DNA of 64,000 nt from Pseudoramibacter alactolyticus (GCF_050908235.1 NZ_CP194340.1), one strand, 5' to 3'. Shown: positions 53,406 to 63,609, numbered from the stretch's first letter. The notes: generated by a model from the sequence alone, not told the origin. Translations and numbers: made by a program.

Positions 53406-54245
53406 CTAATTAGACTTTTTGTAGGGCATCAATGCCCGATCCGGATCATCAAAATCCGCCAGCAAACTCTGGATGATTTTCAATTCCCCGTCATCCGTAC
53501 AGCTAGCCGTTTCGTATCGGCAGATGGCCTTGACTATATCCCGGGCATTTGCGACCGCAACGCTGTATGCTGCCTGCTTTAACATCTCCACATCATTGAG
53601 ATTGTCCCCCACGGCAAAGGTCTCTTCCAGCGCGATGCCAAAGCGCTTCTGAATGGCCGCAATCGTCGTTCCTTTCGACACCTGTTTGGACATGATGTCC
53701 ATCACACGTTCACCGGAACAGGCGATGGACAGCTTTGGCGTCCATTTCGGTATGAAAGCGTCCGCCAACACTGCTTCGATGTGATCTCTGCGGTAGATCG
53801 TGAATTTGATGCACGGCTGTTTCAGTACGAGCAGATCCTCCACCATTTCGCAATCGAAATGATAAACGTCCCGCATGGCCTCAAAGCCTTCTTCGTCGCC
53901 CCGCTCAAAATAACAAATCTCCCCCGTGTCGTACATGCTAGCACAGCCGTCCAGCCGCCGCACGTCACGGACAACCCCCGCCACGTCCTCCGCCGCTATG
54001 GATTCCAACAAAATATTCTCGCCCCGATACGCTGCATAAGCGCCGTTTTCACACACAAATAAAATATCTTTCGTAACCGGTCCGAACACTTTTTCGAGAT
54101 TCCCTTTCGGCCGGCCACTGCAAACACCGAATAACACCCCTCGATCCATCAACTCGCGCAGCGAATCGAAAAAGCAATCCGGCAGTTCCTGACCGTATTC
54201 CGGAAACAGTGTGCCGTCCACGTCCGTTAAAAATAATTTGATCAT
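53406..54245 (-). CDS. Cof-type HAD-superfamily phosphatase
   Basis: 279 residues. DVDGTLF with catalytic Asp8/Asp10, LFGVCSGRPKG, and FAVGDNLNDVEMLKQA are the HAD motifs; the middle Cof-type C2 cap is present. The ATG at 54243-54245 follows GGAAAG; the frame upstream of it belongs to the serine hydrolase in another reading frame. It may remove phosphate from pathway intermediates that accumulate. Located between the serine hydrolase and glpK in the minus-strand operon. Confidence 0.85.
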   Translation of the reverse strand: MIKLFLTDVDGTLFPEYGQELPDCFFDSLRELMDRGVLFGVCSGRPKGNLEKVFGPVTKDILFVCENGAYAAYRGENILLESIAAEDVAGVVRDVRRLDGCASMYDTGEICYFERGDEEGFEAMRDVYHFDCEMVEDLLVLKQPCIKFTIYRRDHIEAVLADAFIPKWTPKLSIACSGERVMDIMSKQVSKGTTIAAIQKRFGIALEETFAVGDNLNDVEMLKQAAYSVAVANARDIVKAICRYETASCTDDGELKIIQSLLADFDDPDRALMPYKKSN

Positions 54246-54266
54246 GTGTTTCTTTCCAGGCCGCTT

Positions 54267-55216
54267 AAAGCTGCGGCAAAATCGTTTCCCACACCAGATC
54301 CAGGATTTCCTGAACGTCGTGGTGCATGGCCTGCACCGCAATGACGACGTCGCGTTCCGGCAGCACGATGATAAACTGCCTTTCCCTGCCGTAGGCCCGG
54401 TAAGTGCCCGGCACGCTATTCATCCAGATGTAGTAGCCATAACCGCAGTGTTCGTCCGCCGCTTCCCCCCGTGGGATTGATCACATCGGAAGCCACATGG
54501 TTTTGTGTCGCTGCAACCACCCAATCTTCCGATAGATAACGATGCCGCTCAAAGGCATCCTTCCCGAGATAAATCTGCCCGAGCTTGATCATATCCTTGA
54601 TATCCAGAAACAAGTCGCTCGCGGCGAAGGTGCGCCCCGACGGGTCCGTATCCCAACACGGTTTTGTCACGCCCAGGGGCTACCAAAACTTTTCGAACAA
54701 ATAATCCTGAATGCTCATTCCCGTGATTTTTTCCAACATGCGACCCGCGACGTAGGGCGCAAGATTCCCGTAACAAAAATGCTCGCCAGGCTCGTAAATC
54801 ATGGGGCAAGCAAAGGCGTAACGCAGCCATTCATTTTTCACGGCTTCTGACATCGCCTTATCCGTTTCGCTCCGCAGATATTTGCGCTCCGCCGCCATCA
54901 TGTGGGCCGCGCCGTGTCCGGAGGTCATAGTCAAAAGATGTTCTAAGGTCACGTTCTGCCAACGCGGGTCGGTGTTTTCCGAAAACAAGCCTTCAAAGCA
55001 ATCCGCCGGTTTGTCGGAAAGGTGCAAAAGCCCCGCGTCGACCGCCATGCCGATCCCCGTCACCGTGAAGGTCTTGGCGACGGAAAAGACGTTGTGAAGC
55101 ACCGGCCCACCGATGTGTTCAAAGCCCAAGGTTTTGCCGTTCTGAACCACCATGACGGCGTCAATGTCTAACTGCCGCATTGTATTCTCATGAATGAAAT
55201 TTTCTAATGTAAACAC
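54267..55216 (-). pseudogene. serine hydrolase (class C beta-lactamase-like), stop and frameshift
   Basis: The first 178 codons are intact (SVAKTFTVTG with the catalytic SxxK; YGNLAPYVAGRML with YxN), ending at a TAG (54680-54682, FEKFW*PLGVTKPCW). The same frame goes on DTDPSGRTFAASDLFLDIKD to NPTGG, then shifts in a G6 run (near 54470) and continues EAADEHCGYGYYIWMNSVPG and ERDVVIAVQAMHHDVQ to about 54267. No signal peptide is visible, so a cytoplasmic esterase or amidase was likely. Two defects. Confidence 0.78.
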
Positions 55217-55219
55217 GAT

Positions 55220-56272
55220 TTATTGGTCAAACTTTGTATAAACATTTTTCCTGAGATCCTTTTCCCGGTGGTGCAGCTCCAGAATCTTTTCCGCCAGCTG
55301 ATTATCGACGATGAGGGTATCGATGAGGCCGCCCTTGAGGGCGCTGTAGGCCGTGTAGGCCTTTTCTACCCCGGAAGCCACGGTGATTTTCTGTTTGATA
55401 TTTTTGAAAGCATCAAAATCCATCGACAGCGTCCGGTCGATAAGATCCGTCCGGCATTCCCGGCCTTCCGTGTCGAAGAAGTGCAGCGCGATATCACCGA
55501 CGACGTGCTGCCGCTGAAGTTGTTTCAAATCGTCTGGACTCAGATAATCCGGCTTGGATAAAATAGAATTCAATTCCGGATAAAGCGAACCCATGCCCGC
55601 GATGGAAATATTGATTTTGTCGAACATCTCGTAAACTTTGGCAACGTTCTTTTCTTCCCGCAAAAGTTTCGCCAAAACTGGCGAACTGACCATCGCATTG
55701 GTCGGCAAGGAGTAGTTCTTGCCGCTGAAGGCCTTCGCGATGCGCCGGATCAACACCCGAACATCCCATCCGTTCACGTAATACGACAGACTGCCATGGA
55801 GCGTGACAAAGGTCGCGGGAATGCGTTGTGCCGGATTGAGGTAATTGATCATGTGGTAAATCGTGCTGCCCCAGGTGATGCCCAGTACATCGTCCTTCGT
55901 AATGATGCGCTGCAGGTAGCGCGCCGCTTCCAGCGCGACGAGCTTTTTGACAACTTCCCCATCGCCAGGATCATTGAGGGATTCTTCGCCAATGATTTGT
56001 CCATCGACCGCCGGCGCGATCACTACATCTGTGAGCCCGAAAATCTTTTTGAGATCCTTCTCTAGTTTTAAACATTCGACGTAAGGATCTCGTATGACAA
56101 ATTCAATGATATTTTTTTCCCGGCCCTTTTTTAGCAGGCGCGACACTGTCGTGACGGAAATACCCAGATCCTTCGCGATGCGTCTCTGGGACCTGCCGGA
56201 AAGGTAATACATATACGTAACTTTGATGATTAAAAAAGAAGATTGTTCGTACTTATCCAGTTCCTTTGCCAT
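55220..56272 (-). CDS. SorC/DeoR-type sugar-binding transcriptional regulator
   Basis: About 350 residues. N-terminal helix-turn-helix RSQRRIAKDLGISVTTVSRL followed by the SorC sugar-phosphate-binding domain (GITWGSTIYHMINYL, SIAGMGSLYPELNS, TVASGVEKAYTAYSALKGGL, then IDTLIVDNQLAEKIL). EryD, the erythritol-operon regulator of Brucella, is of the same family. It is divergent from the plus-strand operon, from which it is separated by about 300 bases, and is the first gene of the minus-strand operon. It is the likely reader of the GAAAAT palindromes. Effector probably a sugar or polyol phosphate. Confidence 0.88.
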   Translation of the reverse strand: MAKELDKYEQSSFLIIKVTYMYYLSGRSQRRIAKDLGISVTTVSRLLKKGREKNIIEFVIRDPYVECLKLEKDLKKIFGLTDVVIAPAVDGQIIGEESLNDPGDGEVVKKLVALEAARYLQRIITKDDVLGITWGSTIYHMINYLNPAQRIPATFVTLHGSLSYYVNGWDVRVLIRRIAKAFSGKNYSLPTNAMVSSPVLAKLLREEKNVAKVYEMFDKINISIAGMGSLYPELNSILSKPDYLSPDDLKQLQRQHVVGDIALHFFDTEGRECRTDLIDRTLSMDFDAFKNIKQKITVASGVEKAYTAYSALKGGLIDTLIVDNQLAEKILELHHREKDLRKNVYTKFDQ

Positions 56273-56275
56273 CAA

Positions 56276-56580
56276 TAATCTCCTTTTCCCAAAAATTTAT
56301 ACAACTACTTGTTTATATTATGAACCGATTTTTACAATTTTCAAGATAGAAAAAAATTTCGACTCAAAAATTGAAAAAACAGAAATTTGAGGACAAAAAT
56401 TTTCTATAGAAAATAATTTCCCAGTGGTAGGAAAATCGTTTTCTGTTGTATACTAAATATAAACGTTAACACAAGATTGTGTTTTTATTATCATATTTTT
56501 TAACGATCATTATAAATATAAATAAATACAACAACTTTTTTAAAAATAACCAAATACTTTAGAAAGAAGGTGCTTCGAAC
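56276..56580. other. AT-rich divergent intergenic region of the polyol locus
   Basis: A 305-base stretch between the SorC gene and the plus-strand operon. It contains the operators at 56400-56443, a TATACT box and several further AGAAATTT-like half-sites (about 56348 and 56381). No small gene is seen. Confidence 0.5.
56400..56443. promoter_or_regulatory. cluster of palindromic operators in the divergent promoter region
   Basis: TTTTCTATAGAAAA (56400-56413) is a perfect palindrome; it overlaps AGAAAATAATTTCC (56408-56421), and GGAAAATCGTTTTC follows at 56430-56443. A TATACT -10 box lies at about 56449 for the plus-strand operon with no consensus -35. The sites match those before the GlpA-like and RuBisCO-like genes. 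Confidence 0.55.
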
Positions 56581-57966
56581 GTGAAGTTAAAAGACATGCC
56601 CATCAATGAGCTTATCACGGTTGATCACAACTGCAGCTGCGGGCGGCATCACCACATGGCCATTGATCACCTGGCAATCGGCAAAGGCACGGTGAACAAA
56701 CTGCCGGAATTTTTGGCAGACCAAAAGCTGGCCGACGGCACGCCTCTCACCAAGAACGACAAGATCTGCGTTGTCGCCGATATTCACACTTGGCCGGTCG
56801 CCGGTGAACAAGTCTACAACCTCGTGAAAGCCAGCGGTTACCCCGTCACTTCTTACATTTTCCAACACGAAATCATGCACACCACCGAAGTGTTCATTGA
56901 CGAACTCGAAAACGCCATGCCAAAGGATGTGTCTCTACCCCTTGCCGTGGGTTCCGGGACGATCAACGACTTAACGCGCATGGTCTCCTTCCACCGGAAT
57001 ATCCCTTATTACATCATCGGCACGGCTCCGTCAATGGACGGCTTTGCCACCGACGTCGCCCCGGCGACAATCAAGGGGCTCAAATGCAGCCTGCCGGCTC
57101 ATTGTGCCAGCGGCATCATCGGCGATACGGATTTTCTCTCTACGGCGCCGGACAAAATGATCGCGGCCGGCATCGGGGACATCATTGCCAAGTACATCGC
57201 CATCAACGACTGGCGCCTGTCCTACCTCATCAACGACGAATACTACTGCGAAGAAGTCGCGGAACTGATGCTCAACTCCACCGACAAAGTCGCAAATAGC
57301 GTGAACGGCCTGGTGAACGGCGAATCCAACGCCTATCAGTATTTGATGGAATGCCTTGTGCTCATCGGTATCGCCATGGGCTACGTCAACAATTCCCGTC
57401 CGGGTTCCGGCGCGGAACACTCCATGGGCCACGTGCTGGAAATGAAGGCCGCCCTCAAGGGAGAATACGGCGAACTCCACGGCACTTCTGTCGGGATGGC
57501 GACCTGTGTAATGGCTGAAATGTACAAGAAATTCCTCACCCTGGACATCGACTACGACAAAGCCAGAGCCCACGCGGAACAATTCGACTACGACAGTTGG
57601 GCGGATGAAATCCGCCGAGTCTTTGGCACCAGCGCCGATCAAATCTTCAAGGTCTACGAAAAAAACCAGCAGTCCGATCCGGCAAACGTCAAGCGCCGCA
57701 TCGACCGCATTGAAGCCAACGAAGACCAAATTCGTGCGATCATCACGGAAACCGTGAAAAAAGTGGAAAAAGCCCCAGAATACATCGACGCCATGCACGG
57801 CATGACCTCGCCGAAACAATACACCCTCTTCAGCGAAGACGAATTCCGCGACATTCTTTCCTACACGAAAGAACAACGCGACCGCTACGCCGGCCTGCAG
57901 TTCTTCTACGACCTTGGCGTCCTGGATGAACTGGTCGACTACATCATCGACAAATACTACGACTGA
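56581..57966 (+). CDS. sn-glycerol-1-phosphate dehydrogenase-like enzyme (AraM/EgsA family)
   Basis: 461-residue metal-dependent NAD(P) dehydrogenase of the iron-alcohol-dehydrogenase fold. The nucleotide loop GSGTINDLTR is at 124-133 and PSMDGFATDVAP at 150-161; metal ligands are Asp200 (AAGIGD), His280/His284 in GAEHSMGHVLE and His300 (ELHGTSVG). An N-terminal CSCGRHHH stretch is unusual. It starts with GTG after GAAGGTG. First gene of a tight operon with three kinases. It probably interconverts a keto-sugar phosphate and its polyol phosphate. Confidence 0.85.
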   Translation: MKLKDMPINELITVDHNCSCGRHHHMAIDHLAIGKGTVNKLPEFLADQKLADGTPLTKNDKICVVADIHTWPVAGEQVYNLVKASGYPVTSYIFQHEIMHTTEVFIDELENAMPKDVSLPLAVGSGTINDLTRMVSFHRNIPYYIIGTAPSMDGFATDVAPATIKGLKCSLPAHCASGIIGDTDFLSTAPDKMIAAGIGDIIAKYIAINDWRLSYLINDEYYCEEVAELMLNSTDKVANSVNGLVNGESNAYQYLMECLVLIGIAMGYVNNSRPGSGAEHSMGHVLEMKAALKGEYGELHGTSVGMATCVMAEMYKKFLTLDIDYDKARAHAEQFDYDSWADEIRRVFGTSADQIFKVYEKNQQSDPANVKRRIDRIEANEDQIRAIITETVKKVEKAPEYIDAMHGMTSPKQYTLFSEDEFRDILSYTKEQRDRYAGLQFFYDLGVLDELVDYIIDKYYD

Positions 57967-58026
57967 TCATTTTAAATAACAATAAATAGTACACCATTTT
58001 GGAGAATATGGAGAAAGGAACTTTTT

Positions 58027-59577
58027 ATGGCAAACTATTTTATGGGGATTGACGCCGGGACCGGCAGTGTCCGCGTCGCGATTTTTAACGATCAGGGCCG
58101 CATCATGGCATACGACGTCAAGGATTATCCGTCCTACTATCCGAAGAGTGGCTGGGCCGAACAGGATGACAGAGACTGGTGGAACGCGCTGACTGCGGCG
58201 ATTCCGGCCTGTGTCGAAAAATCCGGTGTCAACCCGAACGATATCATCGGCATTTCCTGCGACGGGACCTGCTCGACAACCCTGTTCTTGGACGCCGACG
58301 GCAAATCAGTGCGCACGCCGATTCTCTGGATGGACGTCCGCGCGTCGGAAGAAGCCCAGGCCATCACGGAACTCGGCAAAGACTGCGACGCTATCAAATT
58401 CTACCGTTCCGGCGTCCCGGCAGAAAGCCTGATCCCGAAATGCATGTGGGTCAAGAAACACGAGCCGGAAAACTGGGCAAAAACCAAAACTATTTTTGAA
58501 TTCACTGACTGGCTCCACTGGAAATTGTCCGGCGTCAAAACCGCGAATCGCTCTGTCGCCGCCTTCCGCTGGCTCTACGATGACAAAAACGACGGCTATC
58601 CGTTAGACCTCTACAAAGCCATCGGTCTCGAAGACATCACCGCCAAACTGCCGAAGGATGTCCTCAAAACCGGCACGCCCATCGGTAAAATCGATCCCGA
58701 CATCGCCAAAGAACTCGGTCTTGGCCTCGACACGATGATCGTCGAAGGCGCCTTGGATGCCGTCTCCTGCATGGTGGGCATCGGCAGTGTCAAACCCAAC
58801 GGGATGGCCCTCATCGGCGGCACTTCCAGCTGCCTATTTGGCCTTTCTATTGACGATTTCCACGAAGTTGGCGTCAACGGCACCTATCCGAACCTCCTCT
58901 ACGACGGCACAAGCCTTGTCGAAGGTGGTCAGGCGTCCTCCGGCGGCATTTTGAACTGGTTCCGCCAGAACCTCGTGCCGAAAGCCTGGGAAGAACAAGC
59001 CAAAGAACGCAACATGGGCATCTACGACTTCATCGCACGACAAGCGGAAGACATTCCCATCGGCAGCGACGGGCTCATCATGATCGACTACTTCCAGGGC
59101 AACCGCGCTCCCTATTCCGACTCTGACGCCAGAGGCATGTTCTGGGGACTGTCCCTGGGGCACACGACGGCGCACATGGCCCGGGCCGTCATGGAAGGCG
59201 TGGCCTACGGCGCGAACCACTGCATCCTGTGCATGAAGGACGCTGGCTACGACGTCAATGAAATTTACGCCTGCGGTGGTCTCGCCGAAAGCGACATCTG
59301 GATGCAGATGCACGCGGACATCATCGGTGTACCGATGTACACGACCCAGGAAAGCCAGAGCGCCGGCTGTCTCGGCGACTGCATGATCGTCGCCGCCGGC
59401 TGTGGAATTTACAAGGATCTAAAAGAGGCCGCCGAAAACATGGTTAAAGTCGACAAGAAATTCATCCCGAACGAAGAAAATCACAAGACCTATCAATATT
59501 ACATGGACAGCTACGTTGAAACCTGGCCGCTGATGCAGGATCTCGTGCACCGCATGGTCAAACACATTAATCAGTAA
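58027..59577 (+). CDS. FGGY-family carbohydrate kinase 1
   Basis: 516 residues. N-terminal phosphate loop FMGIDAGTGSVRVAIFNDQG, SGWAEQDDRDWW, GISCDGTCSTTLFLD, the central VSCMVGIGSVKPNGMALIGG and the C-terminal ACGGLAESDIWMQMHADIIG show a complete FGGY kinase of the ribulokinase/erythritol-kinase branch. AGAAAGGAA precedes the ATG. Follows the dehydrogenase by 60 bases and precedes kinase 2 by 34. Substrate unknown. Confidence 0.88.
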   Translation: MANYFMGIDAGTGSVRVAIFNDQGRIMAYDVKDYPSYYPKSGWAEQDDRDWWNALTAAIPACVEKSGVNPNDIIGISCDGTCSTTLFLDADGKSVRTPILWMDVRASEEAQAITELGKDCDAIKFYRSGVPAESLIPKCMWVKKHEPENWAKTKTIFEFTDWLHWKLSGVKTANRSVAAFRWLYDDKNDGYPLDLYKAIGLEDITAKLPKDVLKTGTPIGKIDPDIAKELGLGLDTMIVEGALDAVSCMVGIGSVKPNGMALIGGTSSCLFGLSIDDFHEVGVNGTYPNLLYDGTSLVEGGQASSGGILNWFRQNLVPKAWEEQAKERNMGIYDFIARQAEDIPIGSDGLIMIDYFQGNRAPYSDSDARGMFWGLSLGHTTAHMARAVMEGVAYGANHCILCMKDAGYDVNEIYACGGLAESDIWMQMHADIIGVPMYTTQESQSAGCLGDCMIVAAGCGIYKDLKEAAENMVKVDKKFIPNEENHKTYQYYMDSYVETWPLMQDLVHRMVKHINQ

Positions 59578-59611
59578 CCATTGTTATTTATATAATTAAG
59601 GGGATAATAGC

Positions 59612-61162
59612 ATGGCAAAATATTACATCGGTTTTGACGCAGGCACCCAGAGTGTCAAGGTCGTCATCTACAACTTGGACATGGAATGCATCGCGGAAGC
59701 GGGCTATCCGACGAAAATCGACTACCCACAGCCTGGCTGGGTACAAATGGACATCAATGGCTATCTCAAAGCTGTCAAACTCGGGATGCGCGACTGCGTC
59801 AACATCATGAAGGAAAAGGACGCAGACCCGAAGGACATCCGTTCTATTTTCGGCGACGGCATCATCTGTGGGATCGTCGGTATTGATGAAGAAGGGGACG
59901 CCATCACGCCGTACATCAACTACATGGATACCCGTACCCAGGAAGATGTCGACGCGATCAACGCCATGGGTCTTGACATCTGGGCCAAAGAAACCGGCAA
60001 CGCCGTGGCGAACAGCATGTTCCCAGCGATGTTCGCACGCTGGTTCCTCAAAAACGACAAGGACTTCCAGGAACGCGGCGTGAAATTTATCCACAACGCG
60101 CCATACGTTCTGATGCACCTTGCGGGCAACAAGGCAGCAGACGCCGCCGAAGACTGGGGTGTCATCAGCGGCTGGGGCCTTGGCTACGACATCTACAAAA
60201 AAGAATGGTCCCCGGAACAGCTCCAGATTTTGGGCATCGATCAGGCTTACATGCCGAAGATCGTCAAACCTTGGGACATCATCGGCGGCCTGACAAAAGA
60301 TATCGCAGAATTTACGGGCGTGCCGGAAGGCACACCGATCTGCGCAGGCGCTGGTGACACGATGCAGTCTATGATCGGCTGCGGCCTGACAGACATCGGC
60401 AAAGCTGCCGACGTCGCCGGGACGGCTTCCATGTTCTGCGTCTCCACCGACGGCATCAAACCGGAGCTGTCCACACCGGATTCCGGCCTGATCTTCAACA
60501 GCGGCACCCTGCCAGACACGTATTTTTACTGGGGATACATCTGGGGCGGTCTCGCGTTGCAATGGTTCCGCGACAAAATCACCAAACAAGTCAGCAACGG
60601 TGCTTACTACGACGTGATGTCCGACGAAGCCAGCAAGATGGCACCAGGAGCGGGCGGCGTGCTCTTCCTCCCCTATCTGACGGGCGGCGACGATGATTTG
60701 AGCAACGCGTTCGGCGGGTTCGTCAACGTGACAGCTGACACCAACCAGGCTACGTTGTGGCGTGCGGTGCTTGAAGCCATCGGCTACGAATACATGGGTG
60801 TCACGGATACCTACCGCACGGGCGGCGTTGATCTCTCGCAGATTACCGTGACAGAAGGCGGCAGCCGCAGTGATCTATGGAACCAGATCAAAGCCGATAT
60901 GCTCGACAGCATGGTGACAACCCTGCAAAAATCAGGCGGCGCCGTCATGACCAATGTCGTCATTGCCGCTTACGCCGTTGGCGACATCACCGACCTCAAA
61001 GGTGCCTTTGACACATGGCTCGCTGTGAAGAAGGTTTATAAACCCAATCCGGAAAACACGGCCTACTACCGCAAGATTTACAACATGCGGACCAAACTCG
61101 TTCACGAAGAAATGCAATCGAGCTTCAATCTGCTCGAAAAAATCAGGAACGAAAAAATCTAA
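59612..61162 (+). CDS. FGGY-family carbohydrate kinase 2
   Basis: 516 residues. Start YYIGFDAGTQSVKVVIYNLD, PQPGWVQMDINGYL, IFGDGIICGIVGIDEEGDAI, CAGAGDTMQSMIGCGL and TVTEGGSRSDLWNQIKADML are FGGY motifs. It differs strongly from kinase 1 (for example ITPYINYMDTRTQ against RTPILWMDVRAS), so the two should act on different substrates. AAGGGG precedes the ATG. Located between kinase 1 and the epimerase. Confidence 0.87.
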   Translation: MAKYYIGFDAGTQSVKVVIYNLDMECIAEAGYPTKIDYPQPGWVQMDINGYLKAVKLGMRDCVNIMKEKDADPKDIRSIFGDGIICGIVGIDEEGDAITPYINYMDTRTQEDVDAINAMGLDIWAKETGNAVANSMFPAMFARWFLKNDKDFQERGVKFIHNAPYVLMHLAGNKAADAAEDWGVISGWGLGYDIYKKEWSPEQLQILGIDQAYMPKIVKPWDIIGGLTKDIAEFTGVPEGTPICAGAGDTMQSMIGCGLTDIGKAADVAGTASMFCVSTDGIKPELSTPDSGLIFNSGTLPDTYFYWGYIWGGLALQWFRDKITKQVSNGAYYDVMSDEASKMAPGAGGVLFLPYLTGGDDDLSNAFGGFVNVTADTNQATLWRAVLEAIGYEYMGVTDTYRTGGVDLSQITVTEGGSRSDLWNQIKADMLDSMVTTLQKSGGAVMTNVVIAAYAVGDITDLKGAFDTWLAVKKVYKPNPENTAYYRKIYNMRTKLVHEEMQSSFNLLEKIRNEKI

Positions 61163-61192
61163 CATTTTGGTTTTGGTTAGAGGGGAGAAATT

Positions 61193-62014
61193 ATGATTCA
61201 TTCTGTCGCTATTTCTGAAATGGTCGGCACCCATTATTTTTCACCGCTCAAAGGCGATTTTAAAACCTGCATCGACCAAGCCGCGCAAATCGGCTACGAA
61301 GGCGTTGAAATCCACGTGCGTAATCCATTTGCCGTGGATTTTAACGAACTGCACGATTACGCCCTGAGCAAAGGCGTGAGCATCACCTCCATCGGCACGG
61401 GCATGGCCTGCGGCTACGACGGACATTATTTCACCAATCCCGACGCCCTCGCCCGCAAAGAATGCCAGCGCGTTTTCAACGGATTTTTGGAAGGGGCAAA
61501 AATCTGCGACAACGCCATCGTCCTTTTCGGCCTGATGAAGGGCCCACTGCCTGACGACCGCCTGCGGGAACTGTACAAAGACATTTTGTTCGAATCACTG
61601 CAGCCCTGCGTTGAAACAGCGGACAAACTGGGCTGTGACATCACCATCGAAGCTATCAACCGCTTCATGGCCGCTTATTTGTGGTCCGTCGAAGAAACAA
61701 TGGAATTCGTGGAACGCTTCGACTCGCCCCACGTCACGATTCATCTGGATACCTTCCACATGAACATCGAAGACAAGAGCATGCGCGACGCGATCATCCG
61801 CAGTAAAGACCGCCTCGGGTATTTCCACATGTCGGATTCCGATCGGTGCTATCCGGGTCACGGCCACATCGACTTCAAGGAAATCGTCGACACACTCTAC
61901 GAAGTCGGCTTCTGCAAAGGCGACGACGTCTGGGCCTTCGAATACGAATCGATTCCGGACACTGTCACCTCGGCAAAACTCGGTCTCGACTGCATCAAAA
62001 GCTACGAGCACTGA
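61193..62014 (+). CDS. TIM-barrel sugar-phosphate isomerase/epimerase (AP_endonuc_2, EryC-like)
   Basis: 273 residues of the xylose-isomerase-like TIM-barrel family. Metal/base residues appear in ITIEAINRFMAAYLWSVEE (Glu), VTIHLDTFHMNIED (Asp, His), YFHMSDSDRCYPGHGHIDF (His) and WAFEYES (Glu). D-tagatose-3-epimerase-type and EryC tetrulose-phosphate isomerases share this fold. GAGGGG precedes the ATG. Sits between kinases 2 and 3, with 30 and 35 base gaps, so it works on a phosphorylated ketose made in this operon. Confidence 0.87.
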   Translation: MIHSVAISEMVGTHYFSPLKGDFKTCIDQAAQIGYEGVEIHVRNPFAVDFNELHDYALSKGVSITSIGTGMACGYDGHYFTNPDALARKECQRVFNGFLEGAKICDNAIVLFGLMKGPLPDDRLRELYKDILFESLQPCVETADKLGCDITIEAINRFMAAYLWSVEETMEFVERFDSPHVTIHLDTFHMNIEDKSMRDAIIRSKDRLGYFHMSDSDRCYPGHGHIDFKEIVDTLYEVGFCKGDDVWAFEYESIPDTVTSAKLGLDCIKSYEH

Positions 62015-62049
62015 CACATGACGCATTGTAATGAGAAAAGGAGAAACAA

Positions 62050-63609
62050 ATGGCTCAATATATCTGCGGCATTGACGCCGGCACCACTGGTACAAAGATC
62101 ATGATTTTTACGGTTGACGGCATTCCGGTCAGCCATGCTTATAAAGAATATTCGTGTAAATATCCCCATCCCGGCTGGGTGGAACAAGACCCCTGGGAAC
62201 TATGGCACGCCATCTGCGAAATCACACCGAAGGCTATTGCTAAAGCGGACATCGATCCGAAGGAAATCGGCTCTATCGCCATTTCCAGCCAGCGCGGCAC
62301 GTTTTTCGCCATCGACAAAGACTGGAACCCCATCGAAGATTCCATCGTCTGGAGCGACAGCCGCGCCATCAAAGAAATCAAATGGATCGGCGATACTCTC
62401 GGCGCGGAACACTACCACGAAATTTCCGGCGCGGCCATGACTTCACTCTGGGCCTACGCGAAATACAAATGGGTGCACGACAACAAACCCGCCCTCTACG
62501 ACAAGGCGTGGAAATTCGTCAACGGTCAGGAATGGCTGTTACACCAGCTCGGCTCCGAAGAACTTTTCACCGACCCGTCATCCCTGGCCCTCAACGGCAT
62601 GATGGACGTCAAAACCCTCGACTGGTCGGACGAACTGCTCGACGCGATCGGTGTCAGCCGCGACAAATTGCCGCCAATCAAGGAACCAGCACGCCAGGTT
62701 GGCGTCGTTTCCGAAATCGCTTCTGAATTGACTTGTTTTGCCCAAGGCACGCCCATCTGCGTGGGTGGCGGCGACCAGCAGTGTGCGGCTGTCGGCGCGG
62801 GCGTCATTAAAGAAGGGCTCGCAGAAATCTCCATCGGCACTGCTGCCGTCATGGTCGCGGCAGTCGACAACATTTACCCGGACCCGCAGCAGGAAGTGCT
62901 CTTCTCCGGCCACGCTAACCCGGGCAAGTGGGACATGGAAGGTCTCGCCTATTCCTCCGGTGCCTCCCTGAAATGGTGGCGCGATACCTACGGCGACACC
63001 GAAGCAGCCGTCGCCAGAGCCACAGGCACGGATGTCTACACGATCATCTCCGATAAAGAAGCGGCCAGAGCGCCAGTGGGCTGCAACGGCTTCATGTTTC
63101 TGCCGTTCCTCGCAACGCAGGTTTCGCCGTACTACTGCGACACGGCAACCGGCGGCTCCATCGGGCTCACCAACGGCCACGACCGACCAATGATGGCGCG
63201 TGCTGTCCTCGAAGGTGTTGCCTTTGAACTGCGCATGATTGTCGATGCGATGCAGCACGTTTTGGGGCGTCCCTTCGACACCATTCTCCTCTCCGGCGGC
63301 GGTTCGAAGTCCCCGACCTGGCGTCAGATCCAGGCGGACATGTACGGCTGTCCGGTGGAAGTGCTGGAAACCGCGGACTGCGGCCTCGTCGGCGCAGCAG
63401 CTCTCGGCGCGACGGGCGTGGGCATTTACAAGAATCTCAAAGAAGCCTGCAACCAGATGGTCCATCCGAAGAATCTCATCGAACCAAACATGGCCAACTA
63501 CAAACTTTACACGGATATGTTCGAAATTTTCAGAGACACGTTCCTCACGCTGCGTGACGTAAAGATCTACGATCGCTTGAACGCGCTATCTATCAAATAC
63601 TGGGGTTAA
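62050..63609 (+). CDS. FGGY-family carbohydrate kinase 3 (xylulokinase-like)
   Basis: 519 residues. YICGIDAGTTGTKIMIFTVD, HPGWVEQDPWELWHAICEIT, IAISSQRGTFFAIDKDWNPI, VGGGDQQCAAVGAGVIKEGL and LLSGGGSKSPTWRQIQADMY are complete FGGY motifs; the fold is closest to xylulokinase-like members. AAAAGGAG precedes the ATG. Follows the epimerase by 35 bases; followed by the SDR gene. A third substrate is expected. Confidence 0.88.
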   Translation: MAQYICGIDAGTTGTKIMIFTVDGIPVSHAYKEYSCKYPHPGWVEQDPWELWHAICEITPKAIAKADIDPKEIGSIAISSQRGTFFAIDKDWNPIEDSIVWSDSRAIKEIKWIGDTLGAEHYHEISGAAMTSLWAYAKYKWVHDNKPALYDKAWKFVNGQEWLLHQLGSEELFTDPSSLALNGMMDVKTLDWSDELLDAIGVSRDKLPPIKEPARQVGVVSEIASELTCFAQGTPICVGGGDQQCAAVGAGVIKEGLAEISIGTAAVMVAAVDNIYPDPQQEVLFSGHANPGKWDMEGLAYSSGASLKWWRDTYGDTEAAVARATGTDVYTIISDKEAARAPVGCNGFMFLPFLATQVSPYYCDTATGGSIGLTNGHDRPMMARAVLEGVAFELRMIVDAMQHVLGRPFDTILLSGGGSKSPTWRQIQADMYGCPVEVLETADCGLVGAAALGATGVGIYKNLKEACNQMVHPKNLIEPNMANYKLYTDMFEIFRDTFLTLRDVKIYDRLNALSIKYWG

